From the NCBI GenBank assembly GCA_946557105.1, contig CAMNSZ010000007.1, positions 81,970 to 145,969 on the forward strand: DNA of 64,000 nt, in the 5' to 3' direction. A program made the position numbers and the translations under genes. The notes beneath the pieces were generated by a model. That model worked only from the letters and a program-made list of their open reading frames with translations, did no database searches and had not been told where the DNA came from. Shown in pieces: positions 43,187 to 53,705 of this stretch (the first letter of the stretch is position 1; every line of letters begins with the position of its first letter). The stretch is from an uncultured Lachnospiraceae bacterium. Lineage in GTDB: Bacteria; Bacillota; Clostridia; Lachnospirales; Lachnospiraceae.

Positions 43187-43975
43187 TCAAACGGTAATAT
43201 CCAGATTTCCTCCCTCTGTGACGACGGGAGCCTCCATCGCCTCCACAGGCACTTCCACTCCCGAAAGCTCCAACGATACTCCGCCGCCGGCCTCCTGCCG
43301 CTCCTTTTCCAGCTTACTGAACAAAGCCTTTAAATACTTCATATCCGCTTCCATAATTTCCCTAAGCTCATCTGACCTATGCTTTTTCTTCAAACGGTCA
43401 AGCTCCTCAGGCGTGACCTCCTCCAATGCGCTTCCTGTCAGCTCCTCTGTAAGCTCCTCAGACTCTGTCGCTTCTCTCATTTCCTCCATGAGCTCCTCCA
43501 TAAGCTGCCTAAATTCCCGCATCAGCTCCTTTAATTCCTCCTCGCTCAGCTCAAGGCTTTCATCGCCATCCAAATTATATTTATCGAACACATTGTCTTC
43601 CTCTGTCTCTACCATACAGGAGCCTTGTCGTTTTGCCTTTTCCTCCTCCTTCAAATGCTTCATCCTTTTTCGGGCTATTCTCTCGATTTTCTTTGCATGA
43701 GCAATGGCATGCTCTACCTCTCTGGAATCATAATCTCCGGATTTCAGCTGTCTTTGGAGTATGGCGATTTTTGCTCTTGCCCTAACCGCCACGCCGCCTG
43801 CGATTCCGGAGGTCTTTGACATCAGAACCTGATTGGAAATTTCCTTAAAATTATATTTAAGCCGCTTTGTCTTTTTCTTTGCAGGCTTTGTGATTCTTAT
43901 GGTTGCCACCCTGTTTCCTGTTATATCCTTGACGGTTATCTCCCGCACGTTAGAATTTCTTGAACCGACCTTCAT
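43187..43975 (-). CDS. Charged helical protein of unknown function
   Basis: 262 residues, no membrane segment. N-terminal part (1-115) is basic with a small beta region (VREITVKDITGNRVATIRIT) and an Ala/Arg helix. The middle (about 130-215) is a very acidic coiled coil rich in Glu and Leu (LMREFRQLMEELMEEM). The C-terminus ends with short Val/Glu stretches. I do not recognise the family. The gene is single and has no operon partner on the minus strand; groEL ends 190 bp upstream. Confidence 0.6.
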   Translation of the reverse strand: MKVGSRNSNVREITVKDITGNRVATIRITKPAKKKTKRLKYNFKEISNQVLMSKTSGIAGGVAVRARAKIAILQRQLKSGDYDSREVEHAIAHAKKIERIARKRMKHLKEEEKAKRQGSCMVETEEDNVFDKYNLDGDESLELSEEELKELMREFRQLMEELMEEMREATESEELTEELTGSALEEVTPEELDRLKKKHRSDELREIMEADMKYLKALFSKLEKERQEAGGGVSLELSGVEVPVEAMEAPVVTEGGNLDITV

Positions 43976-44104
43976 AATTAACCCTCCCTGTCAGGCAGAG
44001 ATTTATTCTGCCCTTAAGCTGTCTCGCCGCAAATCCTTTTGCCAACGCCGTTATTCGTTTGTTATTATATCGCCAGTATACGCCGAAAACTTTATTGAGA
44101 CTGC

Positions 44105-44148
44105 AAAAAAGACCGCATCCGAGATTTTGTACCCGAATACGGTCTTTA
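44105..44148 (-). terminator. groEL terminator
   Basis: AAGACCG (44109-44115) pairs with CGGTCTT (44140-44146), with further pairing inside. On the minus strand the hairpin is followed by TTTTTT. It ends 18 bp after the groEL stop. Confidence 0.85.
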
Positions 44149-44165
44149 AATTGGTTTATATCGTT

Positions 44166-45830
<1,665 letters not shown>

Positions 45831-45859
45831 TTACCGCGCCCTAGGCGCTGCCAAACAGG

Positions 45860-46144
45860 CTATTCAATCACAGCCAGAATGTCGTTCTGCTTAACAATGA
45901 TATACTCGTCCTCGTCCACCTTGACTTCAGTACCCGCATATTTGGAATAGATAACCTTGTCGCCCACGTTCACTTCCATCTTAATCTCTTTTCCGTCAAC
46001 CACACCGCCGGGGCCTACTGCAATTACCTCTGCCTGCTGGGGCTTCTCCTTATTCTGCCCCGGCAAAACAATACCGGATTTCGTTGTCTCTTCCGCAACC
46101 AACTGTTTTAAAACTACTCTGTCACCTAAAGGTACTAATTTCAT
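45860..46144 (-). CDS. groS: 10 kDa co-chaperonin GroES
   Basis: 94 residues. The heptameric lid of GroEL. Mobile loop EETTKSGIVLPG at about 18-29, C-terminal DILAVIE. First gene in the operon. Confidence 0.98.
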   Translation of the reverse strand: MKLVPLGDRVVLKQLVAEETTKSGIVLPGQNKEKPQQAEVIAVGPGGVVDGKEIKMEVNVGDKVIYSKYAGTEVKVDEDEYIIVKQNDILAVIE

Positions 46145-46184
46145 AGCTATTCCTCCTTATTTCCCTGCTGTTTATTTTCTTTTG

Positions 46185-46252
46185 TTAGCACTCAATGTTA
46201 CCGAGTGCTAATCACTAAACCATATATTAGGTTTATATGTAGGTCTTTGCAA
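46185..46252 (-). promoter_or_regulatory. groES-groEL promoter with CIRCE operator
   Basis: CIRCE TTAGCACTC-N9-GAGTGCTAA (46185-46211) is perfect. It binds HrcA. On the minus strand the promoter upstream is TTGCAA (46247-46252), 17-bp spacer, TAATAT (46224-46229), placing CIRCE around and just after the start site. Heat or folding stress would free the operator. Confidence 0.96.
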
Positions 46253-46599
46253 ACGCATTCAGCGTTATTTTAATATCTATTTCTCTTGTTTGCTTCCATT
46301 TTTTTACTTTTTCTCTTGTTTTCTCACTTTGAATGCACACAATCAATTTAATATTTACTTTATAATTACTTTCTTTTTTTTATACATTTGTTAGTTTTTC
46401 CCAAATTATACAGCTCTCGCAAAAAAATATCAAAATATTCTTTGCTAAGCTGCGCATCCATCGACTGAAATAGCCTGTCGGAAGAATTGCCTCCGGCTTT
46501 CCGATATTTTCCGATACCGTCATTTCCTTTCTTGCAACAATAAAGAGAACCGCCATATCTCCTTAAAACGGTTCTCTTCGCTCACTAACACCATAAACG
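46253..46599. other. Gap upstream of groES, with terminator at 46544-46577
   Basis: AT-rich region. AGAGAACCG (46544-46552) pairs with CGGTCTCT-like CGGTTCTCT (46569-46577); on the minus strand TTTATTG follows, ending the DUF1905/C39-like gene. The rest shows poly-T stretches and a short GGAA/TTCC dyad but no supported gene. Confidence 0.55.
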
Positions 46600-47268
46600 T
46601 CAGCACTTAATCTCCAAATATCCAAGCAGCTTACTCATGTCATATTCCTCCAGCACGCCAAGATTGGAATCATAATATTTTCCGTCATAATGCACCAGAT
46701 AGTGGCAGAAACGCCCCATCTTCTCCATCATAATACAGCATTTGGGCAGCACGGTCTGTCTTCCTTCCGTATATACAAGTACGTCGCTATGGTCGATGCC
46801 ATAATAATTCAGCGCCGAAATCATTCGTCCCATGGTTGCCTGCCACTCCCTGCAGTCCATAATACTGATCACCTCGGCAATCGTATTTCCGGCAAGCATT
46901 GCAACGCATGCCTGACCGCAAAGCCCATCCTCCGGCTGGATAATCACCTGCATTCCGTCTATTCTGCGGATAGGCTTATCAAAGGAGTAAGGGCTGTTTT
47001 GATCCATACGAATCAAAGAACCGTTTATATGCAGCAAAATCTTGTGGAAAACTCCCGCCTCCACATTTACCGCTTCCTCGTCCTGAATGTGAATCTCATA
47101 ATTTCCTTTTTCTATGGGAAGAAGCTCGCATTTTATAATCTTGTTATCCAACACTACCTCGCCCTGAATCACATCCCTGAGCTTACATACCTCCCACACG
47201 TTAAAGGGAACCCTAATCATATATCCCTTTTCCTTTTTTTCAAGCTTAGACTCAAAAAAATATCTCAT
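46600..47268 (-). CDS. DUF1905-like domain fused to a C39-like peptidase domain
   Basis: 222 residues in two parts. Residues 1-100 have the small beta-barrel pattern of DUF1905/YdeI proteins (YMIRVPFNVWEVCKLRDVIQGEV). Residues 105-222 look like a papain-fold C39-type domain: Gln111, Cys117 (QPEDGLCGQACVAM), then His189 or His193 and Asp200 (HYLVHYDGKYYDSN). In C39 peptidases Gln, Cys, His, Asp/Asn are the catalytic set. The protein has no signal peptide or membrane segment and no ABC exporter partner, so it is not a bacteriocin-processing transporter. It may be a cytoplasmic cysteine hydrolase. The family call is by eye. Confidence 0.55.
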   Translation of the reverse strand: MRYFFESKLEKKEKGYMIRVPFNVWEVCKLRDVIQGEVVLDNKIIKCELLPIEKGNYEIHIQDEEAVNVEAGVFHKILLHINGSLIRMDQNSPYSFDKPIRRIDGMQVIIQPEDGLCGQACVAMLAGNTIAEVISIMDCREWQATMGRMISALNYYGIDHSDVLVYTEGRQTVLPKCCIMMEKMGRFCHYLVHYDGKYYDSNLGVLEEYDMSKLLGYLEIKC

Positions 47269-47390
47269 ATATACCTCTCATTCGCTATACCCTTCGCACT
47301 ACGCGATTTTCCTAATTGTATCAAAATATTATTCCCTTGCAAACAGTTTTGACACAAGTATTGAAAAAAAAACATTCCGTCAAAAAATTA

Positions 47391-48245
47391 TCAGGCATTA
47401 ACCCCCTTTTTTGCCTGTGTGGGCGTAATTCCGTATCTTTTTTTAAAAAGCTTACTGAAATGATAGGCGTCGTCGTAGCCTACCGTAGCCGCAACCTCCT
47501 GAACGCTTCCTCCGTATCCGCTCTCCAAGAGCTCTCTTGCCTTCTCCAAACGTATATTAATCAAATGTCTGATAGGCGTATCCCCTGTCTCGCTCTTAAA
47601 TATCTTGGAAATATAAAACGGGCTTAAATACATATTCTCAGCTATTTGATCCAACGATATCTTCTCGTTATAATGATCCTCCAGATAGTTCACCAGCTGC
47701 TCCACTACGTATTTTCTGTTCATGGATTCAAAGGCGTATCCGCCTGTTGCGGCAACCGGCTCACATTGTTCCCTGATAATCAGAAGCAGCATCTGCATCA
47801 AATATGCCTTGAGCATAAAATATCTGCCCTCCCTGCAGACCGCCTTCTCCGCCTCCATGGAAGAACAGATTTTGAACAGCTTCTGGCGAAGCTCCCCTGT
47901 GGTATGCATTATATAAGCCCCGTCCGGAACCGGCAGGAAATTTGTGGGAAAGCCTGAGAACTGGATGTCCGAGCAGCCCACAAAAAATTCGGTGGACGGC
48001 ACCTCACATTCTTTTACAAACAGAGCCTGATGCTTCACTCCCGGGTTGAAAATAATGAAATCTCCCTCCTGTATATCATAAATTTCACCTTCAATACGAT
48101 ACTTGCCCGCTCCCGACAATACAAACGCTACCTCAAGATAATCATGACTGTGATAACTTGGTTCATCCTCGTGTCTCGTTCCCTTCCATGTAAAAAGAAA
48201 GGTAGGATTTAAATCTTCCACTATTATTTTCTTTTGTTCACTCAT
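47391..48245 (-). CDS. AraC-family transcriptional regulator
   Basis: 284 residues. An N-terminal cupin sensor domain (about 15-95, with HSHDYLEVAFVLSG and the GDFIIFNPGVKHQA strand) and two helix-turn-helix units at the end (about 180-280; MYLSPFYISKIFK and VGYDDAYHFSKLFKKRYG). Such proteins sense sugars or small molecules. It is divergent from the ABC exporter pair by a 270-bp gap and is the obvious candidate regulator. Start at 48245 (MSEQKKII). Confidence 0.93.
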   Translation of the reverse strand: MSEQKKIIVEDLNPTFLFTWKGTRHEDEPSYHSHDYLEVAFVLSGAGKYRIEGEIYDIQEGDFIIFNPGVKHQALFVKECEVPSTEFFVGCSDIQFSGFPTNFLPVPDGAYIMHTTGELRQKLFKICSSMEAEKAVCREGRYFMLKAYLMQMLLLIIREQCEPVAATGGYAFESMNRKYVVEQLVNYLEDHYNEKISLDQIAENMYLSPFYISKIFKSETGDTPIRHLINIRLEKARELLESGYGGSVQEVAATVGYDDAYHFSKLFKKRYGITPTQAKKGVNA

Positions 48246-48433
48246 TATTGTATACCCTTGCCTTTCCCGCTTGGGCTCTTCCGGACAGGAACATACCCAA
48301 ATACGTAAGGTTGAAAGCATGTTTCAACCTTGCAATCGTAAATATTTCTTAATACATATATATTAACTGTTCCCAACTGAAATGTAAAATGCTTTTTGTC
48401 AAAATCGTACATGAATCCCACAAGATATTCCAT
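48245..48433 (-). CDS. Possible 62-residue ORF coupled to AraC gene
   Basis: An open frame beginning MEYLVGFMYDF. Its TAA stop shares one base with the AraC ATG (TAATG), a form often seen in coupled genes. The ATG is preceded by AAAAGGAA but very close (about 1 nt). The frame crosses a 10-bp inverted repeat that looks like an operator, which argues against it. No homology recognised. Confidence 0.25.
   Translation of the reverse strand: MEYLVGFMYDFDKKHFTFQLGTVNIYVLRNIYDCKVETCFQPYVFGYVPVRKSPSGKGKGIQ
48307..48358 (+). promoter_or_regulatory. Candidate promoter of ABC exporter with inverted repeat at -35
   Basis: AAGGTTGAAA (48307-48316) and TTTCAACCTT (48322-48331) form a perfect 10-bp inverted repeat, spaced by 5 nt. 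It ends on the first two bases of a -35 TTGCAA (48330-48335), 17-bp spacer, -10 TACATA (48353-48358). A binding site that just touches the -35 is the usual place for an activator. The adjacent AraC protein is the likely binder, though AraC sites are more often direct repeats. Confidence 0.5.
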
Positions 48434-48514
48434 TTCCTTTTTATCCTTTCTCTATAAAATGAGAGATATAACATCACAACATCAATGGCTCAGCCGGAAT
48501 GAGAGGTACTCAAT

Positions 48515-50290
48515 ATGACACCTATGAAATGGTTCTACTCCTTTTTAAAAAAATATCGCAGTCTCATGTGTGTGGGAATTTTTCTGACAACAATCATTGC
48601 CGCACTTTCCATTATAAATCCCTACATATCCGGGATTATTGTGGACGACGTTATCAGAAAACAAAATTATGACCTGCTGCCCAAGCTGATTATCTGTCTT
48701 TTGTCAGTCACCTTATTGACGGGAGTCTTGCGTTTTCTCTATCAGCTTGTGTTTGAGACTGCCTCTCAGGGGCTGCTCTACAATATGCGCGACAAGGTTT
48801 ACCGTAAGCTTTTGCAGGAGGACTTCTCTTTCTATAATAAAAAGCGTACCGGCGACCTGATGAGCCGCCAGACAGGTGACATGGACTCCATCAGACATTT
48901 TGTCGCCTATGTCATATATGCAGTTTACCAAAATGTGCTTTTATTTATTTTTGCACTTTTAATGGTTTTTACCGTCAACGTAAAGCTCGCTCTCTGCATG
49001 CTGGTGGTCCTGCCTTTTACCGCATACACCACCTACAGGCAGGCAAAGGACGTAAAACCCGCTTTCCAGAGAAACCGCAACTGCTTCTCCTCCCTGAATG
49101 CTTTCGTTCAGGAAAACGTCAGCGGCAACCGGGTAGTCAAGGCCTTTGCCAAAGAAGACTATGAAATTTCAAAATTCCAGAAAGAAAACGATAAATTTAA
49201 GGATGCCCAGATTAAGGCTTCCCGAGTCTGGATGAAATATGTACCCATTTACGAAATTCTTTCCAACGCCCTAACCATAGTGCTGATGCTTTACGGCGGT
49301 TATTTGGTCATTCAGGAAAGCATTACCATGGGTGATTTGGTAAAAGTAAACGGCTATCTGTGGATGTTAAACACTCCTCTTCGTATGGCAGGCTGGTGGA
49401 TCAACGACATCCAAAATTTTGTCACCTCCGTGGAAAAGATATACGGCACCTACAGCGAAGAGCCAAACGTAAAAACGCCACACAGCTGTGGTGACCGACG
49501 CTGCAAGCTTAAGGGAGATATAGAATTTCGCAACGTTTCATACCGTGCCGATGACGAAGACATTGTAATGGACATTAATTTTAAGGTTAAAGCCGGGCAG
49601 ACCATAGGTATTATCGGATCTACGGGAGCCGGAAAATCCACTCTGATGAATCTGCTGTGCCGCTTCTACGACACTACCTCCGGACAGGTACTTGTGGACG
49701 GCAGAGACGTTCGGGATTTTGACCTCTATCAGCTTCGTGACAATATCGGTATGGCAATGCAGGATGTATTCCTATTCTCCGACACCATAGAAGGCAATAT
49801 TGCCTACGGCAGACCGGACTGCAGCTTTGAAAAAGTTAAAAAAGCCGCTATTATGGCGGATGCCAACCACTTTATTTCGGCCCTTCCCGAAGGCTACGAC
49901 ACCATCGTGGGCGAGCGCGGCGTAGGACTTTCCGGCGGACAAAAGCAGCGTATTTCTCTGGCAAGAGCGCTGCTAAAGGACCCTGCCATTTTGATATTGG
50001 ACGATACTACCTCGGCAGTTGACATGGAGACCGAAAGCTATATCCAAAGCCAGCTGAAAAATATCCAAAACAGCTGTACCGTATTTGTTATTGCCTACCG
50101 TATTTCCTCTATAAGAGACGCCGACCTGATACTGGTAATGGACCACGGACGTATTATCGAACAGGGTACCCACGATTCCCTGCTTGAAAAGGGCGGCTAT
50201 TACGCCAAGGCATTCCACAATCAATACGGGGAAATTCCCGGTGAATTACTTTCCAAAGAACATACCGCAAATCAGAAAGGGGGCGTATAA
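48515..50290 (+). CDS. Heterodimeric ABC exporter, subunit with degenerate ATP site
   Basis: 591 residues: six-helix exporter domain (about 1-320) and ATPase domain. Walker A GSTGAGKST, signature LSGGQKQR canonical, Walker B LILDDTTSAVD with Asp in place of the catalytic Glu, and the switch IAYRISS with Tyr in place of His. So its own ATP site is non-hydrolytic while it gives a good signature to its partner. GAGAGG 8 nt before the ATG. Two bases separate it from the next gene. Confidence 0.93.
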   Translation: MTPMKWFYSFLKKYRSLMCVGIFLTTIIAALSIINPYISGIIVDDVIRKQNYDLLPKLIICLLSVTLLTGVLRFLYQLVFETASQGLLYNMRDKVYRKLLQEDFSFYNKKRTGDLMSRQTGDMDSIRHFVAYVIYAVYQNVLLFIFALLMVFTVNVKLALCMLVVLPFTAYTTYRQAKDVKPAFQRNRNCFSSLNAFVQENVSGNRVVKAFAKEDYEISKFQKENDKFKDAQIKASRVWMKYVPIYEILSNALTIVLMLYGGYLVIQESITMGDLVKVNGYLWMLNTPLRMAGWWINDIQNFVTSVEKIYGTYSEEPNVKTPHSCGDRRCKLKGDIEFRNVSYRADDEDIVMDINFKVKAGQTIGIIGSTGAGKSTLMNLLCRFYDTTSGQVLVDGRDVRDFDLYQLRDNIGMAMQDVFLFSDTIEGNIAYGRPDCSFEKVKKAAIMADANHFISALPEGYDTIVGERGVGLSGGQKQRISLARALLKDPAILILDDTTSAVDMETESYIQSQLKNIQNSCTVFVIAYRISSIRDADLILVMDHGRIIEQGTHDSLLEKGGYYAKAFHNQYGEIPGELLSKEHTANQKGGV

Positions 50291-50292
50291 GC

Positions 50293-52080
50293 ATGGCTCG
50301 CAACAAATATGATATGGACGAAATTTTGGAGGACAGCTTTGACGTCAGCCAATTGAAAAGGCTGGCCGGTTACATAAAACCCTACAAAAACAAGATGCTG
50401 CTTGTCATTATTCTGTTATTAAGCTCTTCGGCATTGACCATGCTGATACCTATTTTTTTCAAACAGATTATGGATAGCTACATTCCCGACAAGGACATGG
50501 GAATGATAATATTAATGTGTGTTTTCACTACCCTGATTGCTCTTTACACCGCCATTACATGGCGATTTAAAATACAGACGATGAGTATTATAGGGCAGAG
50601 CATCATACACTCCATACGAACCGACATATTCTGTCACCTTCAGGAGCTTCCCTTCTCCTATTACGACGACAGACCCCACGGAAAAATTCAAGTGCGTGTA
50701 GTAAATTATGTGAACAGCTTAAGCGACCTGTTAAGCAACGGTATCGTAAACACTATCACGGATTTATGCAACCTGATATTTATAATAATCTTTATGCTTA
50801 TTTGCGACGTACGGCTTACCCTGATATGTCTCTGCGGTCTGCCTCTGCTTGCTCTGGTAGTTGTTTTCATCAAGAAAAAGCAGCGCCGGGCATGGCAGAT
50901 TCAATCCAATAAGCAGAGCAACTTAAACGCTTATATTGCCGAGAGTATAAACGGCATTCGGGTAACTCAGTCCTTTGTCCGCGAAGATGAAAACACCGAT
51001 ATTTTCAACAATCTTAGTCAGGGCTACCGCAAAGCATGGATGCACGCCGTAAGATTTAACTTTACCATGGGACCCAGTGTGGATATCATTTCCGCTATCA
51101 CCACTTCCTTCGTATACGTTCTGGGTATCAAATGGATGCTAATGCCGGATGCAACCCTGACCGTAGGTACTATTATCGCCTTTACGGCATATATAGGCCG
51201 CTTCTGGGCTCCTATCAATACGCTGGCAGGCTTTTATAATTCACTGCTCACCGCAATATCCTATTTGGAGCGTATTTTTGAGACAATCGACGAGCCGGTG
51301 CTGGTAAAGGACGCTCCCAACGCAGTTTCCATGCCTCCTATCAAGGGCACGGTGGAGTTTCGGGATGTATGCTTCAGCTATGAGGAAGGGCATCGGATTC
51401 TGAATAAAATTAATTTTACCACCAAAGAGGGTGAGACCTACGCCTTTGTAGGCCCCACCGGAGCCGGCAAGTCCACTATCGTGAACCTAATAAGCCGTTT
51501 CTACAATGTGGATAGCGGGCAGATCCTGATTGACGGCACGGACATCTCAACAGTGACGATCCGGTCCCTGCGGGAGCAGATGGGTGTAATGATGCAGGAC
51601 AGCTTTATATTCTCTGGAACCATCATGGATAACATTCGTTACGGAAACCGTGAAGCTACCGACGAGCAGGTTATCCAAGCGGCAAAAACCGTGTGCGCGC
51701 ACGATTTTATATCCGCCATGGAAAACGGCTACTACACCGAGGTAAACGAGCGTGGAAGCCGTCTCTCCGCCGGTCAGAGACAGCTGATTTCCTTTGCGAG
51801 GGCACTGCTTGCAGACCCGAAAATCCTCATATTGGACGAAGCAACCTCAAGCATCGACACAGAAACGGAAATCCTGCTGCAAAAGGGGCTGAACCGCCTT
51901 TTAGAGGGCCGTACCTCCTTTATTATCGCCCACAGATTATCTACCATCAAAAATGCGGACTGTATTATGTATATTGATAAGGGCGGCATTTTGGAACGAG
52001 GCTCCCATGATGAGCTCCTTGCCCAGAAGGGCGAATATTACAATCTGTACATGTCGCAGTTTGATTTTCTGAAAGAATAA
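50293..52080 (+). CDS. Heterodimeric ABC exporter, subunit with active ATP site
   Basis: 595 residues, same layout. Walker A GPTGAGKST, Walker B ILILDEATSSID with the catalytic Glu, and IAHRLST with the switch His. Its signature is altered (LSAGQRQ for LSGGQ). This is the exact complement of the first subunit: one good site from this Walker pair and the partner signature, one dead site. It fits the BmrC/D and TM287/288 type multidrug or peptide exporters. Substrate unknown. Confidence 0.94.
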   Translation: MARNKYDMDEILEDSFDVSQLKRLAGYIKPYKNKMLLVIILLLSSSALTMLIPIFFKQIMDSYIPDKDMGMIILMCVFTTLIALYTAITWRFKIQTMSIIGQSIIHSIRTDIFCHLQELPFSYYDDRPHGKIQVRVVNYVNSLSDLLSNGIVNTITDLCNLIFIIIFMLICDVRLTLICLCGLPLLALVVVFIKKKQRRAWQIQSNKQSNLNAYIAESINGIRVTQSFVREDENTDIFNNLSQGYRKAWMHAVRFNFTMGPSVDIISAITTSFVYVLGIKWMLMPDATLTVGTIIAFTAYIGRFWAPINTLAGFYNSLLTAISYLERIFETIDEPVLVKDAPNAVSMPPIKGTVEFRDVCFSYEEGHRILNKINFTTKEGETYAFVGPTGAGKSTIVNLISRFYNVDSGQILIDGTDISTVTIRSLREQMGVMMQDSFIFSGTIMDNIRYGNREATDEQVIQAAKTVCAHDFISAMENGYYTEVNERGSRLSAGQRQLISFARALLADPKILILDEATSSIDTETEILLQKGLNRLLEGRTSFIIAHRLSTIKNADCIMYIDKGGILERGSHDELLAQKGEYYNLYMSQFDFLKE

Positions 52081-52128
52081 CAAATCAGAAGGGAAAATTA
52101 AGAGGGCCGTAAAACTCCCCTAAAAGAG

Positions 52129-52165
52129 AAATCGCTGTAGGCATAGCGCCTTACAGCGATTCTTT
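52129..52165. terminator. Two-way terminator between ABC exporter and MATE genes
   Basis: AATCGCTGTA (52130-52139) pairs perfectly with TACAGCGATT (52152-52161); CTTTTT follows on the plus strand. It separates convergent genes and could stop both. Confidence 0.85.
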
Positions 52166-52179
52166 TTAGAGAAGCTTTA

Positions 52180-53646
52180 CTACTCTTTTTTCGGTTTCAT
52201 CAGCTTCCATGCCGTCAACATAAACATGGTAACCGTAGTGCTCACAGCCAGTAAATCGGAAACAGGCTCCGCCAAAAAAACCGCAAACACCTTGTCCTGA
52301 AAAAATAAGGGCATAATATATATCAACGGAATCAGAAGAACAATCTTACGCAGCACTGCAAGGAACAGAGACTGTACTGCTTTTCCCAAAGCGACGAATG
52401 TCTGCTGACAGGCAATCTGCGCTCCGAAAATACCGGCGGCTCCCATATAAATACGCATAACGCCCGCCGTATATTTTATCATTGCCTCGTCGGTTGAAAA
52501 AATACGGGCAAGCAGCTGTGGGAACAGCATGGCAATCGACCATAAGAATAACGAATAACACAGGCAGCTTGTCAGGGTCAGTTGAAACGCCTTTCGTACT
52601 CTGGACAGATTTCCGGCTCCATAATTAAAACTGACAATAGGCTGCATTCCCTGAGAAAGGCCCTGTAAGGGCATCATGGAAGTCTGCATCACACTTGCAA
52701 GGATAGTCATAGCGCCCACCGCAATATCTCCCCCATATCTTTGGAGTGAGGTATTAAAGCAGACGGACAGAAGACTCTCCGTAGACTGCATTATAAAAGG
52801 AGAAATACCCAGCGCCACCACCGGCAGCATAACCCTTGGCGAAAAACGAAGGTTACAACGGCGTATACGCAGAATAGTTCTCTTTCCGCTCAAAAATTTA
52901 AGCACCCACACCGCCGAAACTGCCTGCGATAAAATAGTTGCCAGCGCAGCCCCCGACACACCCATGGAAAAGCCGAAAATGAAAACAGGATCCAGAATCA
53001 GATTAAGTCCGGCTCCTATCATTACCGTCTTCATTCCCACGGAGGCAAATCCCTGCGAGGTAATAAAAGCATTCAGTCCTGTGGTAATCTGTACAAACAA
53101 CGTACCAAGCACATAGATGCGCATATAGGGATAGGCATAAACAATTGTGTCCTCGCTCGCCCCGAAGGCGTATAAAATCGGTTTTGCAAATACGGAAAAG
53201 ACCGCCGTTAAAATAACCGACAAAATAACCAGCGTGAAAACGCAGCTTCCCAAAATCTCCTCCGCCTTCTGCTTATCCTGCTTTCCCAAAGCTATGGAAG
53301 CCCTTGGCGCCCCGCCAAAACCAATCAGAGCCGCAAACGCCGCAATCAGCGTAATCACCGGCAGGGTGATTCCCAAGCCCGTAAGAGCGAGAGAACCCAC
53401 CTTGGGTATATGACCGATATAAATACGGTCTACCATATTATATAGCAAATTTACAATCTGTGCCGCAATCGCCGGCATTGCAAGTGATAACAACAGCTTC
53501 CCCACAGGCATCACCGCAAGCTTATTAGGCTCTTTTGATACAGCATTATCCTCCTGCTTACCTGCTCCACCCGGTTTTGCGGCATTCTCCCCACTGTAGG
53601 CTTCAACCGGTTTCGCCGCCTCATTTTCCAAATTATTTTCTCCCAT
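52180..53646 (-). CDS. MATE family efflux transporter
   Basis: 488 residues, 12 hydrophobic helices, MatE repeats in both halves (LLYNMVDRIYIGHIP near 68-82). An extra 40-residue hydrophilic N-terminus rich in Glu, Lys and Asn comes before the first helix. Exports drugs or cations by sodium or proton antiport. GGAGGAG precedes the ATG. Convergent to the ABC exporter. Confidence 0.94.
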   Translation of the reverse strand: MGENNLENEAAKPVEAYSGENAAKPGGAGKQEDNAVSKEPNKLAVMPVGKLLLSLAMPAIAAQIVNLLYNMVDRIYIGHIPKVGSLALTGLGITLPVITLIAAFAALIGFGGAPRASIALGKQDKQKAEEILGSCVFTLVILSVILTAVFSVFAKPILYAFGASEDTIVYAYPYMRIYVLGTLFVQITTGLNAFITSQGFASVGMKTVMIGAGLNLILDPVFIFGFSMGVSGAALATILSQAVSAVWVLKFLSGKRTILRIRRCNLRFSPRVMLPVVALGISPFIMQSTESLLSVCFNTSLQRYGGDIAVGAMTILASVMQTSMMPLQGLSQGMQPIVSFNYGAGNLSRVRKAFQLTLTSCLCYSLFLWSIAMLFPQLLARIFSTDEAMIKYTAGVMRIYMGAAGIFGAQIACQQTFVALGKAVQSLFLAVLRKIVLLIPLIYIMPLFFQDKVFAVFLAEPVSDLLAVSTTVTMFMLTAWKLMKPKKE

Positions 53647-53705
53647 TCTACTCCTCCGTATCAGAGCAGTAAACTGCTCTGGTTAAATTCCACTGCAAAA
53701 TAACT

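Noticed and set aside
46380..46556. 58-codon minus-strand frame (MAVLFIVARKE...) with AAGGAG before its ATG
   Set aside because: The start and ribosome site lie inside a terminator hairpin, the ribosome site is only 2 nt from the ATG, and the sequence looks like no protein family.
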